Below are positions 1-8,319 of a DNA stretch of 64,000 nt, piece by piece. This DNA is from an uncultured Atopobiaceae bacterium (GTDB taxonomy: Bacteria > Actinomycetota > Coriobacteriia > Coriobacteriales > Atopobiaceae), in assembly GCA_934792625.1 (NCBI GenBank), contig CAKVON010000002.1, positions 1 through 64,000 on the forward strand, given 5' to 3'. The notes under the pieces were generated by a model. It was not told the origin of the DNA, did no database searches, and saw only the letters and a program-made list of their open reading frames with translations. How positions within the stretch are numbered: the stretch's first letter is position 1; every line of letters begins with the position of its first letter. A program made the translations under genes and the position numbers.

Positions 1-21
1 GCCGGGCGTCGTGCGCCCGGC
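1..21. other. inverted repeat at left window edge
   Basis: Bases 1-8 and 14-21 are exactly complementary around a 5-base loop, giving a GC-only stem upstream of pyrK. No T-run follows, so it is not a convincing terminator. It may lie in the 3' end of a gene cut by the window edge. Confidence 0.35.
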
Positions 22-54
22 ACGGCAACACTCATGTATAGGAAGGAGAATCGC

Positions 55-849
55 ATGCCGCAGCCTTCGGCGGCACGCCTCCACGAGTTCGAGGTCGTTT
101 CCAACGAGCGTGTGGCGGACGGGCTCTTCCGCCTTGTCTTCCGCGCCTCCGACCTCGCCTCCAGTCTTGAGGCCGGCCAGTTCGTCAACATCCATGTCCC
201 TGGCGACCCCTCCCAGATCGTTCGCATCCCCGTGTCCTTCTCGGGGACCAACCCCGTCGACGGCATGGTCGAGACGGTCTACGCGGTCGTGGGTGACGGC
301 ACCCGTCGCATGTCTCTCATGCGCCCGGGCGACACCACCAACGTTCTTGGTCCCTGTGGCCATGGCTGGCGAGTTGGCGAGGTGGGGGATCGCGCCCTCA
401 TCGTTGCCGGCGGTGTCGGCATCACGCCGATCGTCGGGCTTGGTCGTGTCCTTTCAACCTCCGGAATCGCGTTCGACGCAGTGGTTGGTTCCCAGACCTC
501 CTCCAAGCTCTGGGGAGTCGACGAGCTTGTCGTCGCCGGCGCGGGCGAGGTGCTCGTGACGACCGATGACGGAACCCGCGGCCTGCGTGGCTTCACGACC
601 GACGGCATGGTCGAGCTCATGTCGCGCAACGAGTACAGCTGTGTTCTCACGTGTGGTCCCGAGCCGATGATGGCCGGCGTTGCCAGGCTCTGCCATGAGC
701 GTGGCATCGCCTGCCAGGTCTCGATGGAACGCATGATGACCTGTGGATTTGGCGCGTGCAGCACGTGCAACGTCGCCATGAGGCGCGGCGGCTACGCCAG
801 CACCTGCATGGACGGCCCGGTCTTCGACGCGGAGGAGGTGGCCTGGTGA
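55..849 (+). CDS. pyrK: dihydroorotate dehydrogenase B, electron transfer subunit
   Basis: Iron-sulfur flavoprotein that passes electrons from PyrD flavin to NAD in pyrimidine synthesis. The 264-residue product has the ferredoxin-reductase fold: an FAD-binding RxPxS segment (residues 57-61), a nucleotide-binding GGVGITP loop (119-125) and four cysteines (C230, C235, C238, C251) spaced as in the PyrK [2Fe-2S] site. The start at 55 is chosen because AGGAAGGAGA precedes it; the ATG at 34 has no ribosome site. Its stop overlaps the pyrD start (GTGA). PyrK implies a class 1B, NAD-dependent dihydroorotate dehydrogenase, as in other anaerobes and Gram-positives. Confidence 0.95.
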   Translation: MPQPSAARLHEFEVVSNERVADGLFRLVFRASDLASSLEAGQFVNIHVPGDPSQIVRIPVSFSGTNPVDGMVETVYAVVGDGTRRMSLMRPGDTTNVLGPCGHGWRVGEVGDRALIVAGGVGITPIVGLGRVLSTSGIAFDAVVGSQTSSKLWGVDELVVAGAGEVLVTTDDGTRGLRGFTTDGMVELMSRNEYSCVLTCGPEPMMAGVARLCHERGIACQVSMERMMTCGFGACSTCNVAMRRGGYASTCMDGPVFDAEEVAW

Positions 850-1769
850 GCAACGTGAGCATGGCTGTCGACTTCGGCGGCATTCGCATGAAGAACCCCA
901 TCAACACCGCGTCCGGCACCTTTGGCTATGGCTGGCAGTTCGACGGCTTCTATGACGTCTCTTGCCTGGGCGCCATCACCACCAAGGGTTGCTCCGCGGA
1001 GCCGTGGCCCGGCAACCCCGCGCCGCGCATGCACGAGGTCGCCTCGGGAATCATGAACTCCGTCGGCCTCCAAAACGCCGGCGTCGAGTCTTTCGTTCGT
1101 GACAATGGCGAATACCTGCAAGGCCTTTCCGACAAGGGTTGCCAGGTCATCTGCCAGGTTGCCGGGCACTCGATCGACGAGTATGTCGCCGCTGTCGAGA
1201 AGTACGAGGAGCTCGCCCCCTTTGCGGCTGGCCTCGAGATCAACATCAGTTGCCCCAACATCGCCGCGGGCGGCGCCGCAATGGGCTCCACGCCCGAGGG
1301 GGCCGCGGAGGTCATGAGGGCCATTCGCCCCAGGACCAAGCGTCCCGTGATCGTCAAGATGGCCCCAGCGAGGGTTCCCGAGATCGCTCGCGCCCTCGAG
1401 GATGCCGGCGCCGATGCGCTCTCGCTCATCAACACCATCCCTGGCATGGCGATTGACGTTCGTACCAGGCGCAGCAAGCTCTCGCGTCCCACCGCGGGCG
1501 TCTCTGGTCCCTGCATCCATCCGATTGCCGTTCGCATGGTGTGGGAGGCCCATAACGCAGTCTCCATCCCGCTGTGCGGCATCGGTGGTATTGCCAGCGG
1601 CAAGGATGCTGCCGAGTTCATTCTCGCAGGTGCTACCTGTGTCTCAGTGGGTACGGCCAACCTTGTCGACCCCATGGCCGCCCCGCGCGTCCTCTCCGAG
1701 CTCGAGGAGTGGGCAGCTTCGCAGGGTGTTTCCGACATCAACGATCTGATTGGAGCGTTCGAATGCTAA
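846..1769 (+). CDS. pyrD: dihydroorotate dehydrogenase B, catalytic subunit
   Basis: Oxidises dihydroorotate to orotate, the fourth step of UMP synthesis, with FMN. The 307-residue TIM-barrel protein carries the class 1 catalytic cysteine in NISCPN (C136) and the conserved N-terminal segment ASGTFGYG. It starts with GTG at 846, inside the last codons of pyrK, so translation is probably coupled and the two subunits are made together. It overlaps pyrF by 7 bases. Confidence 0.95.
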   Translation: MSNVSMAVDFGGIRMKNPINTASGTFGYGWQFDGFYDVSCLGAITTKGCSAEPWPGNPAPRMHEVASGIMNSVGLQNAGVESFVRDNGEYLQGLSDKGCQVICQVAGHSIDEYVAAVEKYEELAPFAAGLEINISCPNIAAGGAAMGSTPEGAAEVMRAIRPRTKRPVIVKMAPARVPEIARALEDAGADALSLINTIPGMAIDVRTRRSKLSRPTAGVSGPCIHPIAVRMVWEAHNAVSIPLCGIGGIASGKDAAEFILAGATCVSVGTANLVDPMAAPRVLSELEEWAASQGVSDINDLIGAFEC

Positions 1770-2476
1770 CGTCTGCCGACCGTGTCATCGTCGCCCTCGA
1801 CTGCAGTCGCGAGCGCGCCCTGGAGCTCGCCGACCTTCTCGGTGGCCACGCCACCTGGGTCAAGATTGGCATGACCCTTTACTATGCATGTGGTCCCGAG
1901 ATCGTCGACGCCATGCACGACAAGGGCCTGAAGGTCTTCCTCGACCTCAAGCTGCATGACATTCCGCACCAGATTCGTGGAGCCGCCGAGTCTGCCTCCC
2001 GTGCGGGCGCCGACATCCTGTCGATTCACGGCCTTGGTGGTGACGCCATGGTCGCCGCCGCGCGCGAGGGCGCAGAGGCTGCCGCCGTTGATCGAGACGA
2101 GCGTACCAAGCTCGTCTCGATCACTGTCCTTACCAGCATGGACCAGGAATCTCTCGCAAAGATCGGCATCGATGCCCCTGTTGCAGACGAGGTCTCGCGT
2201 CTTGCCACGCTTGCGTGTGGCGCGGGCTCTGACGGTATCGTCTGCTCTCCGCAGGAGGCTGCGGCCATGCGCGAGCTTCTCGGTCCCGACGCCCTTATCG
2301 TCACCCCCGGCGTTCGTCCCGCAGGCTCGGAGGTGGGCGACCAGCGTCGAATCGCCACGCCGGCTGCCGCGGTTTCCGCAGGAGCGACTCAGTTGGTCGT
2401 GGGCAGGCCCATCACTCAGGCCGACGATCCCGTCGCTGCGTTCGACGCGATTGTCGAAGAGTTGGACGCGATGTAG
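1763..2476 (+). CDS. pyrF: orotidine 5'-phosphate decarboxylase
   Basis: Makes UMP from OMP, the last step of de novo pyrimidine synthesis. The 237-residue protein has the family signature DLKLHDIP (residues 61-68) with the catalytic Lys and Asp residues, and the phosphate-binding TPGVRP and VVGRPI segments. The ATG at 1763 overlaps the pyrD stop by 7 bases, making this the third gene of a tightly coupled pyrK-pyrD-pyrF unit. A 182-base gap follows before mihF. Confidence 0.95.
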   Translation: MLTSADRVIVALDCSRERALELADLLGGHATWVKIGMTLYYACGPEIVDAMHDKGLKVFLDLKLHDIPHQIRGAAESASRAGADILSIHGLGGDAMVAAAREGAEAAAVDRDERTKLVSITVLTSMDQESLAKIGIDAPVADEVSRLATLACGAGSDGIVCSPQEAAAMRELLGPDALIVTPGVRPAGSEVGDQRRIATPAAAVSAGATQLVVGRPITQADDPVAAFDAIVEELDAM

Positions 2477-2556
2477 GCCGTTGCTTCTACCTGCACGAAT
2501 GCTCTGACGTTTTTTGTTAAATGAGTGGCTGGATTGCGGACGATAGGGCGATTTAC

Positions 2557-2585
2557 TTGCAATAACGCCCGCATAACGCCACAAT
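2557..2585 (+). promoter_or_regulatory. possible mihF promoter
   Basis: TTGCAA and CACAAT are separated by 17 bases, about 75 bases before the mihF start. The -10 match is only 4 of 6, so this is a weak call from sequence alone. The rest of the 182-base pyrF-mihF gap shows no other clear element. Confidence 0.3.
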
Positions 2586-2658
2586 ATGGATTTGCTAACA
2601 AGCCAGGGTTCACTTCTGGACTTGTTCGATTGAAGCAGACCCTATGTTTGGAGGAAAA

Positions 2659-2967
2659 ATGGCTCTCCCTCAGCTTACTGACGAGCAGCGTAAGGCCGCT
2701 CTGGAGAAGGCCGCTGCCGCTCGTCACGCTCGTGCCGAGCTTCGTGAGAAGATCAAGAACGGCGACGTCACCCTTGAGGAGGTCCTCGATTCTGACGACC
2801 CCATCGCCAGCCGTCTGAAGGTCTCTGCCCTCATCGAGTCCCTCCCCGGCTACGGCAAGGCCAAGGCCGCCAAGGTCATGAACGAGCTGGGCATCTCCGC
2901 GACCCGTCGCGTCAAGGGCCTTGGCGCCCGTCAGCGCGAGCAGCTCATCGAGGCGCTCTCCAAGTAG
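2659..2967 (+). CDS. mihF: actinobacterial integration host factor (nucleoid protein)
   Basis: Small basic DNA-binding protein of the MihF/sIHF family, found in Actinobacteria and unrelated to enterobacterial IHF. The 102-residue product has a charged helical N-terminus and a helix-hairpin-helix-like segment, SLPGYGKAKAAKVMNELGIS (residues 55-74), that contacts DNA in the family. The ATG at 2659 follows GGAGG with normal spacing; the in-frame ATG at 2644 has no ribosome site. The position just before gmk and rpoZ is the usual actinobacterial arrangement. The gmk start overlaps its stop by one base. Confidence 0.92.
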   Translation: MALPQLTDEQRKAALEKAAAARHARAELREKIKNGDVTLEEVLDSDDPIASRLKVSALIESLPGYGKAKAAKVMNELGISATRRVKGLGARQREQLIEALSK

Positions 2968-3533
2968 TGGCTACTCGAGCCAGGCTCTTTGTAGTTTCGG
3001 GACCGTCAGGTTCGGGGAAGGGCACGCTGCTCGCCAAGGTGCGCGCGGCACGTCCTGATCTGGGTCTGACGGTCTCTGCCACGACTAGGAGCCCGCGTAA
3101 GGGTGAGGTCGACGGTGTTGACTATCACTTCCTCTCTGATGATTGCTTCGACCGGATGATCGAGGGCAATGAGTTTCTCGAGTGGGCGAACGTCCATGGG
3201 CATAGGTACGGAACGCCTCTTTCTGAGGTCACCAAGTGCATTGATGCTGGTCGTTCGGTCATTCTCGAAATTGACGTGCAGGGCGCGCTCAATGTGAGGA
3301 AGGTTTATCCCGACGCCGTTCTGGTCTTCATTGAGCCACCTTCCCTGGAGGTGCTCGAGAAGAGGCTTCGCGGTCGTGGCACGGAGGACGAGTCCTCCAT
3401 CGAGCTTCGCCTTGCCAATGCGGTGGGGGAGCTCGAACTTGCGGATCAGTATGACGTCCGCATTGTTAATGATGATCTGGAGGCAGCCGCAAGCGAGCTT
3501 GCCGATGCGCTCCGGTCGCACGAGATGAATTGA
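2967..3533 (+). CDS. gmk: guanylate kinase
   Basis: Phosphorylates GMP to GDP with ATP. The 188-residue protein has the P-loop GPSGSGKG (residues 12-19) and the guanylate-kinase signature around SATTRSPRKGEVDGVDY. It begins with GTG at 2967 in a TAGTG junction with mihF, a stop/start form that recurs in this window. It is followed by rpoZ after 12 bases. Confidence 0.95.
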   Translation: MATRARLFVVSGPSGSGKGTLLAKVRAARPDLGLTVSATTRSPRKGEVDGVDYHFLSDDCFDRMIEGNEFLEWANVHGHRYGTPLSEVTKCIDAGRSVILEIDVQGALNVRKVYPDAVLVFIEPPSLEVLEKRLRGRGTEDESSIELRLANAVGELELADQYDVRIVNDDLEAAASELADALRSHEMN

Positions 3534-3545
3534 GGGTTCCAAGAG

Positions 3546-3827
3546 ATGTCAGTTATCAAGCCGGAGATCAACGACCTTCTGGACAAGACCGAGAACAACC
3601 CGTTCCTGCTCTGCTCCGTTGCGTCCAAGCGCGCCTGTGACATCAACAACATGCTTCGTGGCCAGCACCTTCGCGTGACTGCCATCCAGGCCATCGACGA
3701 CATCACTACCGTCGTCTCTGGCAAGGATCCCGTCACGATTGCTATGGACGAGATCGAGGATGGTACCCTGAGCTTTGACAGGGATTTCTTCGATGCCGCC
3801 ATCAAGGGCAACAACCAGGTTGGCTAA
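3546..3827 (+). CDS. rpoZ: RNA polymerase omega subunit
   Basis: Small subunit that helps fold and assemble the beta-prime subunit. The 93-residue sequence matches the omega family: PEINDLL near the start, then SKRACDINNMLRG. The gmk-rpoZ pairing is conserved in many bacteria. The following thiI start lies one base beyond its stop. Confidence 0.93.
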   Translation: MSVIKPEINDLLDKTENNPFLLCSVASKRACDINNMLRGQHLRVTAIQAIDDITTVVSGKDPVTIAMDEIEDGTLSFDRDFFDAAIKGNNQVG

Positions 3828-3828
3828 C

Positions 3829-5094
3829 ATGGCATACGAGCGCATCTGCCTTGTCCACTATCACGAGATTGGGCTTAAGGGTAAGAATCGCTCGACGTTC
3901 GAAAACCAACTCGTCACCAATCTGCGTCGTACGCTTCGCGACTTGCCTGTCAAGCGTGTTTGTCGCATTTCGGGACACCTGCTCGTGGATCTGGAGCCTG
4001 GTGCGGATGCGGATGAGATTTCCGCCATCGTGCGGCAAGTGCCAGGCGTCGCACGAGCTTCGATTGCGTACCGTTGTCCTCGCGAGCCTGAGGTCTTTTG
4101 CGATGCTGCCGTGCGCGCCCTGGGAGAGGTTCCGTCCTTCTCGACGTTCAAGGTTCATGCGCGTAGGTCCAACACGGATTATGCGCTGCACACCCTTGAG
4201 CTGAACAAGCTCGTTGGTTCCGTGCTGTGTGAGGCCTTCCCCGATAAGAAGGTTGATGTCCACAATCCCGACATCGTTGTTCATGTCAACGTTGTTCAGG
4301 GCGATGTGTACGTCTATGCCGCTTCCGAGCTTGGGTGCGGAGGTCTTCCCGTCGGCACTGCAGGAAAGGTTGTGTCGCTTCTTTCAAGCGGCTTCGATTC
4401 GCCTGTTGCAACCTGGATGGTCGGCCGCCGTGGTGCCATTTGCATTCCCGTGCACTTCTCGGGACGCCCGCAGACCTCCGACACGAGCGAGTATCTTTGC
4501 CAGGACATTGTCCAGGCTCTTCAACCTGCAGGTATTGTTGGCCGCATGTACGTCGTTCCGTTTGGTGACGTCCAGCGTGAGATTTCGCTAGTGGTGCCGC
4601 AGGCCCTTCGCATCATCATGTATCGACGCATGATGTTCTCTGTAGCCGAGCGCATTGCCCGACTCGAGGATGCGAAGGCAATAGTTACCGGTGAGTCCCT
4701 GGGTCAGGTTGCATCACAGACCCTCGAGAACATCACTGTCGTTAACGAGGTTGTGGACATACCGGTGTTTCGCCCGCTTATCGGTACGGACAAGCAGGAG
4801 ATTATCACGCGCGCCAAACAGATTGGCACCTATGACATCTGTTGCGAGACCGCTCCCGACTGTTGCACGCTCTTTATGCCCAGGAGGCCGGAGACACATG
4901 CCCGTCTGGACCAGGTGCATGCTGCGTGGGACCTCTTCGACCATGATGCGATGATCGAAAGCTTGGTCGAAAACGTCGAGTACGTTGATGCCGATGGCTG
5001 TCCGTCCTACAGGCCGCCTCGCTCCCTCAAGGCCTTCCATCGTGAGTTGCGTCCTGCGACGTGGAACAGGCGCGATTCTGAGCAGGACATTTAG
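3829..5094 (+). CDS. thiI: tRNA 4-thiouridine synthase ThiI (no rhodanese domain)
   Basis: Adenylates and thiolates U8 of tRNA, and in some bacteria supplies sulfur for thiamine. The 421-residue product has an N-terminal ferredoxin-like region, a THUMP domain (about 60-165) and a PP-loop ATP pyrophosphatase domain with LSSGFDSPVA at 185-194. It ends without the C-terminal rhodanese domain of the E. coli enzyme, like the Bacillus form, so it needs sulfur from a partner cysteine desulfurase; one is encoded at 61.0-62.2 kb. The start at 3829 was chosen over 3775 because 3775 lies deep inside rpoZ. Confidence 0.93.
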   Translation: MAYERICLVHYHEIGLKGKNRSTFENQLVTNLRRTLRDLPVKRVCRISGHLLVDLEPGADADEISAIVRQVPGVARASIAYRCPREPEVFCDAAVRALGEVPSFSTFKVHARRSNTDYALHTLELNKLVGSVLCEAFPDKKVDVHNPDIVVHVNVVQGDVYVYAASELGCGGLPVGTAGKVVSLLSSGFDSPVATWMVGRRGAICIPVHFSGRPQTSDTSEYLCQDIVQALQPAGIVGRMYVVPFGDVQREISLVVPQALRIIMYRRMMFSVAERIARLEDAKAIVTGESLGQVASQTLENITVVNEVVDIPVFRPLIGTDKQEIITRAKQIGTYDICCETAPDCCTLFMPRRPETHARLDQVHAAWDLFDHDAMIESLVENVEYVDADGCPSYRPPRSLKAFHRELRPATWNRRDSEQDI

Positions 5095-5164
5095 TCTCGT
5101 CTGTTGGATGTATGCGAGTTTTCTGGCAGATGGATTTATTTGCCCTGGTAAATCTATAGATTTC

Positions 5165-5203
5165 AAACCACCCTCACGCCAGTATTTGGTGTGGGGGTGG
5201 TTT
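5165..5203 (+). promoter_or_regulatory. strong stem-loop overlapping the comEA ribosome site
   Basis: Bases 5165-5180 pair with 5188-5203 (16 pairs including two G-U) around a 7-base loop. It could be the thiI terminator, but only three T residues close the stem and the comEA ATG is two bases later. The only purine-rich ribosome-binding sequence for comEA (GGGGGTGG) is in the 3' arm, so folding would hide it. Confidence 0.6.
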
Positions 5204-5204
5204 C

Positions 5205-5903
5205 ATGGCGCAGCCAAATCGTACTTCTAGGCATGGTCTTAGGTCGCTATTCGCAGGTGTTCCTGGCTCGGGTGGTAAATGGGTATGCCTGGGGGTTCTG
5301 GTCCTTCTGGGCGTCATTGCGTTTGCCTGGGTTTTGATTCCTTCCTTCGGTGGCGGAGTGGTGATCGATAGAGGTGGACAGGGAGCCGCGTCGTCGCCAG
5401 AGACGGCGGCGTCGTGTGAGTCTGCAGCTTCTGCCGAGACCGTGGCTGCAAGGGTCGTTGTCCATGTTGATGGTGCCGTGAAGAAGCCTGGAGTCTATGA
5501 GCTCGATTTGCCTGACGGGGCGCGGATTGCGGATGTGGTCGATGCTGCGGGTGGCCTTTCAAAGGATGCTGACACAACTTCGCTGAACCTTGCTGCGTGT
5601 GTGGAAGATGCCATGAAGGTGCATGTGCCCGCGAAGGGGGAGGCCGTAGGACCCGGTCAGCCTGGGGCATCGCAGACGGCGGCCGTCACCTCTCCTTCGG
5701 GGGTTTCAACCGGTTTGATCAATATCAACACGGCAACGTCAGAGCAGCTTGATGAGCTTCCTGGTGTGGGGGAGGCTACGGCGAACGCAATCGTAAGGGA
5801 TCGCGAGGCCAATGGTGCCTATAAATCACCCGAGGACCTTATGCGCGTCTCTGGGATTGGCGAGAAGAAATTCGAGAAGATGAAGGACAAGATCTGTGTC
5901 TAA
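5205..5903 (+). CDS. comEA: competence protein ComEA, DNA receptor
   Basis: Membrane-anchored DNA-binding protein of the natural transformation machine. The 232-residue product has a basic N-terminus, one membrane segment (about 26-46), a Ser/Ala-rich spacer, a SLBB domain (about 80-150) beginning VVVHVDGAVKKPGVY, and a C-terminal helix-hairpin-helix pair (171-232) with INTATSEQLDELPGVG. The start at 5205 is the only reasonable one, and its ribosome site is within a hairpin arm. The 3' end overlaps comEC by 8 bases. Confidence 0.93.
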   Translation: MAQPNRTSRHGLRSLFAGVPGSGGKWVCLGVLVLLGVIAFAWVLIPSFGGGVVIDRGGQGAASSPETAASCESAASAETVAARVVVHVDGAVKKPGVYELDLPDGARIADVVDAAGGLSKDADTTSLNLAACVEDAMKVHVPAKGEAVGPGQPGASQTAAVTSPSGVSTGLININTATSEQLDELPGVGEATANAIVRDREANGAYKSPEDLMRVSGIGEKKFEKMKDKICV

Positions 5904-8262
5904 TGCGATCGATCCTCCTCCGCGTCCGTATCTGCCGGCAACATTTCCCGCCCTGCTCCTGTCGATTTTAGTGAGTAGGGCCGTCTTGACCGGCAATCTG
6001 ATTCCCCTGTTTTTGCTTTCTGTAAGTCTGATCCCTGTCGCGCTTCTCGCTCGCGTTCATTTATCGAACGAGGGAGAGGGCGGCATGACCGTTGCGTTGG
6101 GTACCTTGTTGTTTGTAATTGCGTCAACCCTTGTTATCGGCCTTTTGTCCGCGCTTGTTGCGGCAAATCGCGATTCGATGATTGCCTCTCTCGAGTCTTC
6201 GAACCTTTCGGATTGGACGTTTGAGGTTGTGGGCGAGCCGACCGAGTCGACGCGTGGATGGAGTTGTCTTGCCGAGGCAGTGTCTCCCTCGGGTGCTCGT
6301 GCAAAGACATGGCTTAAGACTTGCGCGCGTTATGAGGTTGGCGAGGCAATTCGTGGCGTATGCCGTTTTAAACCCCTCGGAGAAGATGAGTTTGCGGAAG
6401 CAAGTCGCATGAGAGGGATTTGCGGAAGCGTTTCTGTGGTCCACCTGTTTGAGAAGGAGCGCATTGGGGGACTCATGGGCGCATTCCGATGGGTGTCACG
6501 GTTCTTTTTGGAGGGCATTTGTCCCGAGCGATCCGAATCGCGCGCCCTTCTTGCTGGGTGCATTTGTGGTTCGCGTGTCGATCTTAGACAGTCCGGCCTT
6601 CAAGACATGTTTGCAATTAGTGGCCTTTCGCACCTCATTGCTGTTTCGGGCGCGCATATCGCAATCGTCTCGCGTCTTATGACTGACATGCTCGAACCGC
6701 TTGCTATTAGTGCCAGGGCAAGGTTGCTGATTGTTTGGACTGTCAGCGGTGCCTTTGTTTTCGTTTGCGGAACACCTCCTTCGGCGGTCAGGGCTTGGCT
6801 GATGTCGTCGGTGGCTGCAGGGTCACAAGTTGCCGGCAGACAATCGGACGGTCTTTCGTCCGTCTCCGTTGTCTCCCTCTGCATGCTCGCCGCGAATCCG
6901 ACGAATGCTGGGGAGCTTGGTTACCTACTGTCTGTCGCGTCTGTCAGTGGCCTTTGTGTCTTTGGGCGCTATTCCGAATATGCGCTGTCGGCAATCCTGC
7001 CCTCGTCCAAGCCGCTGTTTGCTAGCGCGCATGCGCCAGCGCGCGTTCTTGGGCGGTCGTATTCCTCTGCGATCGCGGCTGGTTCCTGCTCCCTCGTTGC
7101 GCAGGCGGCAACCTTGCCACTGACATTGCCTGCGTTTGGATCGCTTTCCCTGATAGGGCCCGTAGCCAATGTATTAGTCGCACCGTTCTTCTCGGTATTT
7201 GTCGCCTTGGGATTTGTGACGAGCTTGTTGGCAAGGGTTCCCGTCATCGGTTCCGTTCTACTATCTGTTTCCGATTTTGCGGCTCAGCCCGTACTTCTTG
7301 TTGCGCACGTGGCCTCGGGGCTTCCGATGGCGAGTGTGCGACTCGAATCTTCGGCGGCATATGTTGCCGTGCTCTCGGTCGTCATCTTGCTCGCCGTCTT
7401 GATTGCCTGGCCTAAGGTCGAGGTGAGATTTGCCCGCTTCTTGATTCTGGGCTTAATGGCAGTTGCCTTCGGCATGTTCGTGAGCGTGGGTTGGTTTGCC
7501 CCTGCGGAGGTAATCGTGTTGGATGTGGGGCAGGGTGATGCCATTCTGGTCAGGCAGGGGTCGTCTACCTTGCTCGTGGATACGGGGGCGGACGAGTCTG
7601 TTGTCACAGCGCTTGCGAGACATGGTGTTTGGCGACTCGATGCGGTTCTCATTACCCATATGCATGATGACCATTACGGAGGGTTGGGCAGTCTCAGGGG
7701 CCATGTTTTGGTGGGGAAGATGCTGGTAGGCGAGGGTGTGTCTAAGAATCTTCCCGCAACGGTCTCGGATACTGTCGGGCTTCTTGGGTGTGAGGTGGAA
7801 GAGCTTCGTTACGGTGACTGCATTAGGGTGGGCGACTTCAATTTGCGAATGGTGTGGCCTCATGTTCCCACCGACGGTTCCGAGAACGCCGATTCGATCG
7901 AGCTTGCGTTGGACTACCGCTCCGAAGAGAAGTCACTTACTGCCCTTTTGACTGGTGATGCCGAGAAGAGCGAGACTGCGGAGGTGCTTCGCTTTGGCGA
8001 CGTTGGGGACATAGACTTTCTGAAGGTTGGGCACCATGGCTCAAAAATATCCCTGGATGCGGAGGGGGCAGAGGCGCTTGATCCCGAAGTAAGCGTCGCG
8101 AGTGCGGGGGAGAACAACCGCTATGGCCATCCGAGTCCAGAATGCGAGGGGGTATTGAAGGGGGCGGGGTCAGTGTTTCTCTGCACTAAGGACGTGGGCG
8201 ACGTTACGGTGCGTCCTGGCGTTGGTGGCCCGAGTGTCACCCAGCAGAGAGAGGCCGCCTAG
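5896..8262 (+). CDS. comEC: competence protein ComEC/Rec2, DNA uptake channel
   Basis: Polytopic membrane protein thought to form the channel for incoming single-stranded DNA. The 788-residue product has an N-terminal DUF4131 region (first 170 residues), a Competence domain with many membrane helices (about 220-480, containing ISGLSHLIAVSGAHI), and a C-terminal metallo-beta-lactamase-like domain with THMHDDHYGG near residue 588. GTG start at 5896, overlapping comEA. The two genes make a late-competence operon, and holA follows after 57 bases. Confidence 0.94.
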   Translation: MSNAIDPPPRPYLPATFPALLLSILVSRAVLTGNLIPLFLLSVSLIPVALLARVHLSNEGEGGMTVALGTLLFVIASTLVIGLLSALVAANRDSMIASLESSNLSDWTFEVVGEPTESTRGWSCLAEAVSPSGARAKTWLKTCARYEVGEAIRGVCRFKPLGEDEFAEASRMRGICGSVSVVHLFEKERIGGLMGAFRWVSRFFLEGICPERSESRALLAGCICGSRVDLRQSGLQDMFAISGLSHLIAVSGAHIAIVSRLMTDMLEPLAISARARLLIVWTVSGAFVFVCGTPPSAVRAWLMSSVAAGSQVAGRQSDGLSSVSVVSLCMLAANPTNAGELGYLLSVASVSGLCVFGRYSEYALSAILPSSKPLFASAHAPARVLGRSYSSAIAAGSCSLVAQAATLPLTLPAFGSLSLIGPVANVLVAPFFSVFVALGFVTSLLARVPVIGSVLLSVSDFAAQPVLLVAHVASGLPMASVRLESSAAYVAVLSVVILLAVLIAWPKVEVRFARFLILGLMAVAFGMFVSVGWFAPAEVIVLDVGQGDAILVRQGSSTLLVDTGADESVVTALARHGVWRLDAVLITHMHDDHYGGLGSLRGHVLVGKMLVGEGVSKNLPATVSDTVGLLGCEVEELRYGDCIRVGDFNLRMVWPHVPTDGSENADSIELALDYRSEEKSLTALLTGDAEKSETAEVLRFGDVGDIDFLKVGHHGSKISLDAEGAEALDPEVSVASAGENNRYGHPSPECEGVLKGAGSVFLCTKDVGDVTVRPGVGGPSVTQQREAA

Positions 8263-8319
8263 CTCAACTCACATTCGTGGCGCGTGTATCATGTGAGCTT
8301 GTTGATTGGAGGGAGGGGT

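Noticed and set aside
792..1553. Long minus-strand open frames opposite pyrD, lepA, dusB, pnp and rnj
   Set aside because: They are shadows caused by high third-position GC. They have no ribosome sites, no recognisable domains and lie wholly inside confidently assigned genes.
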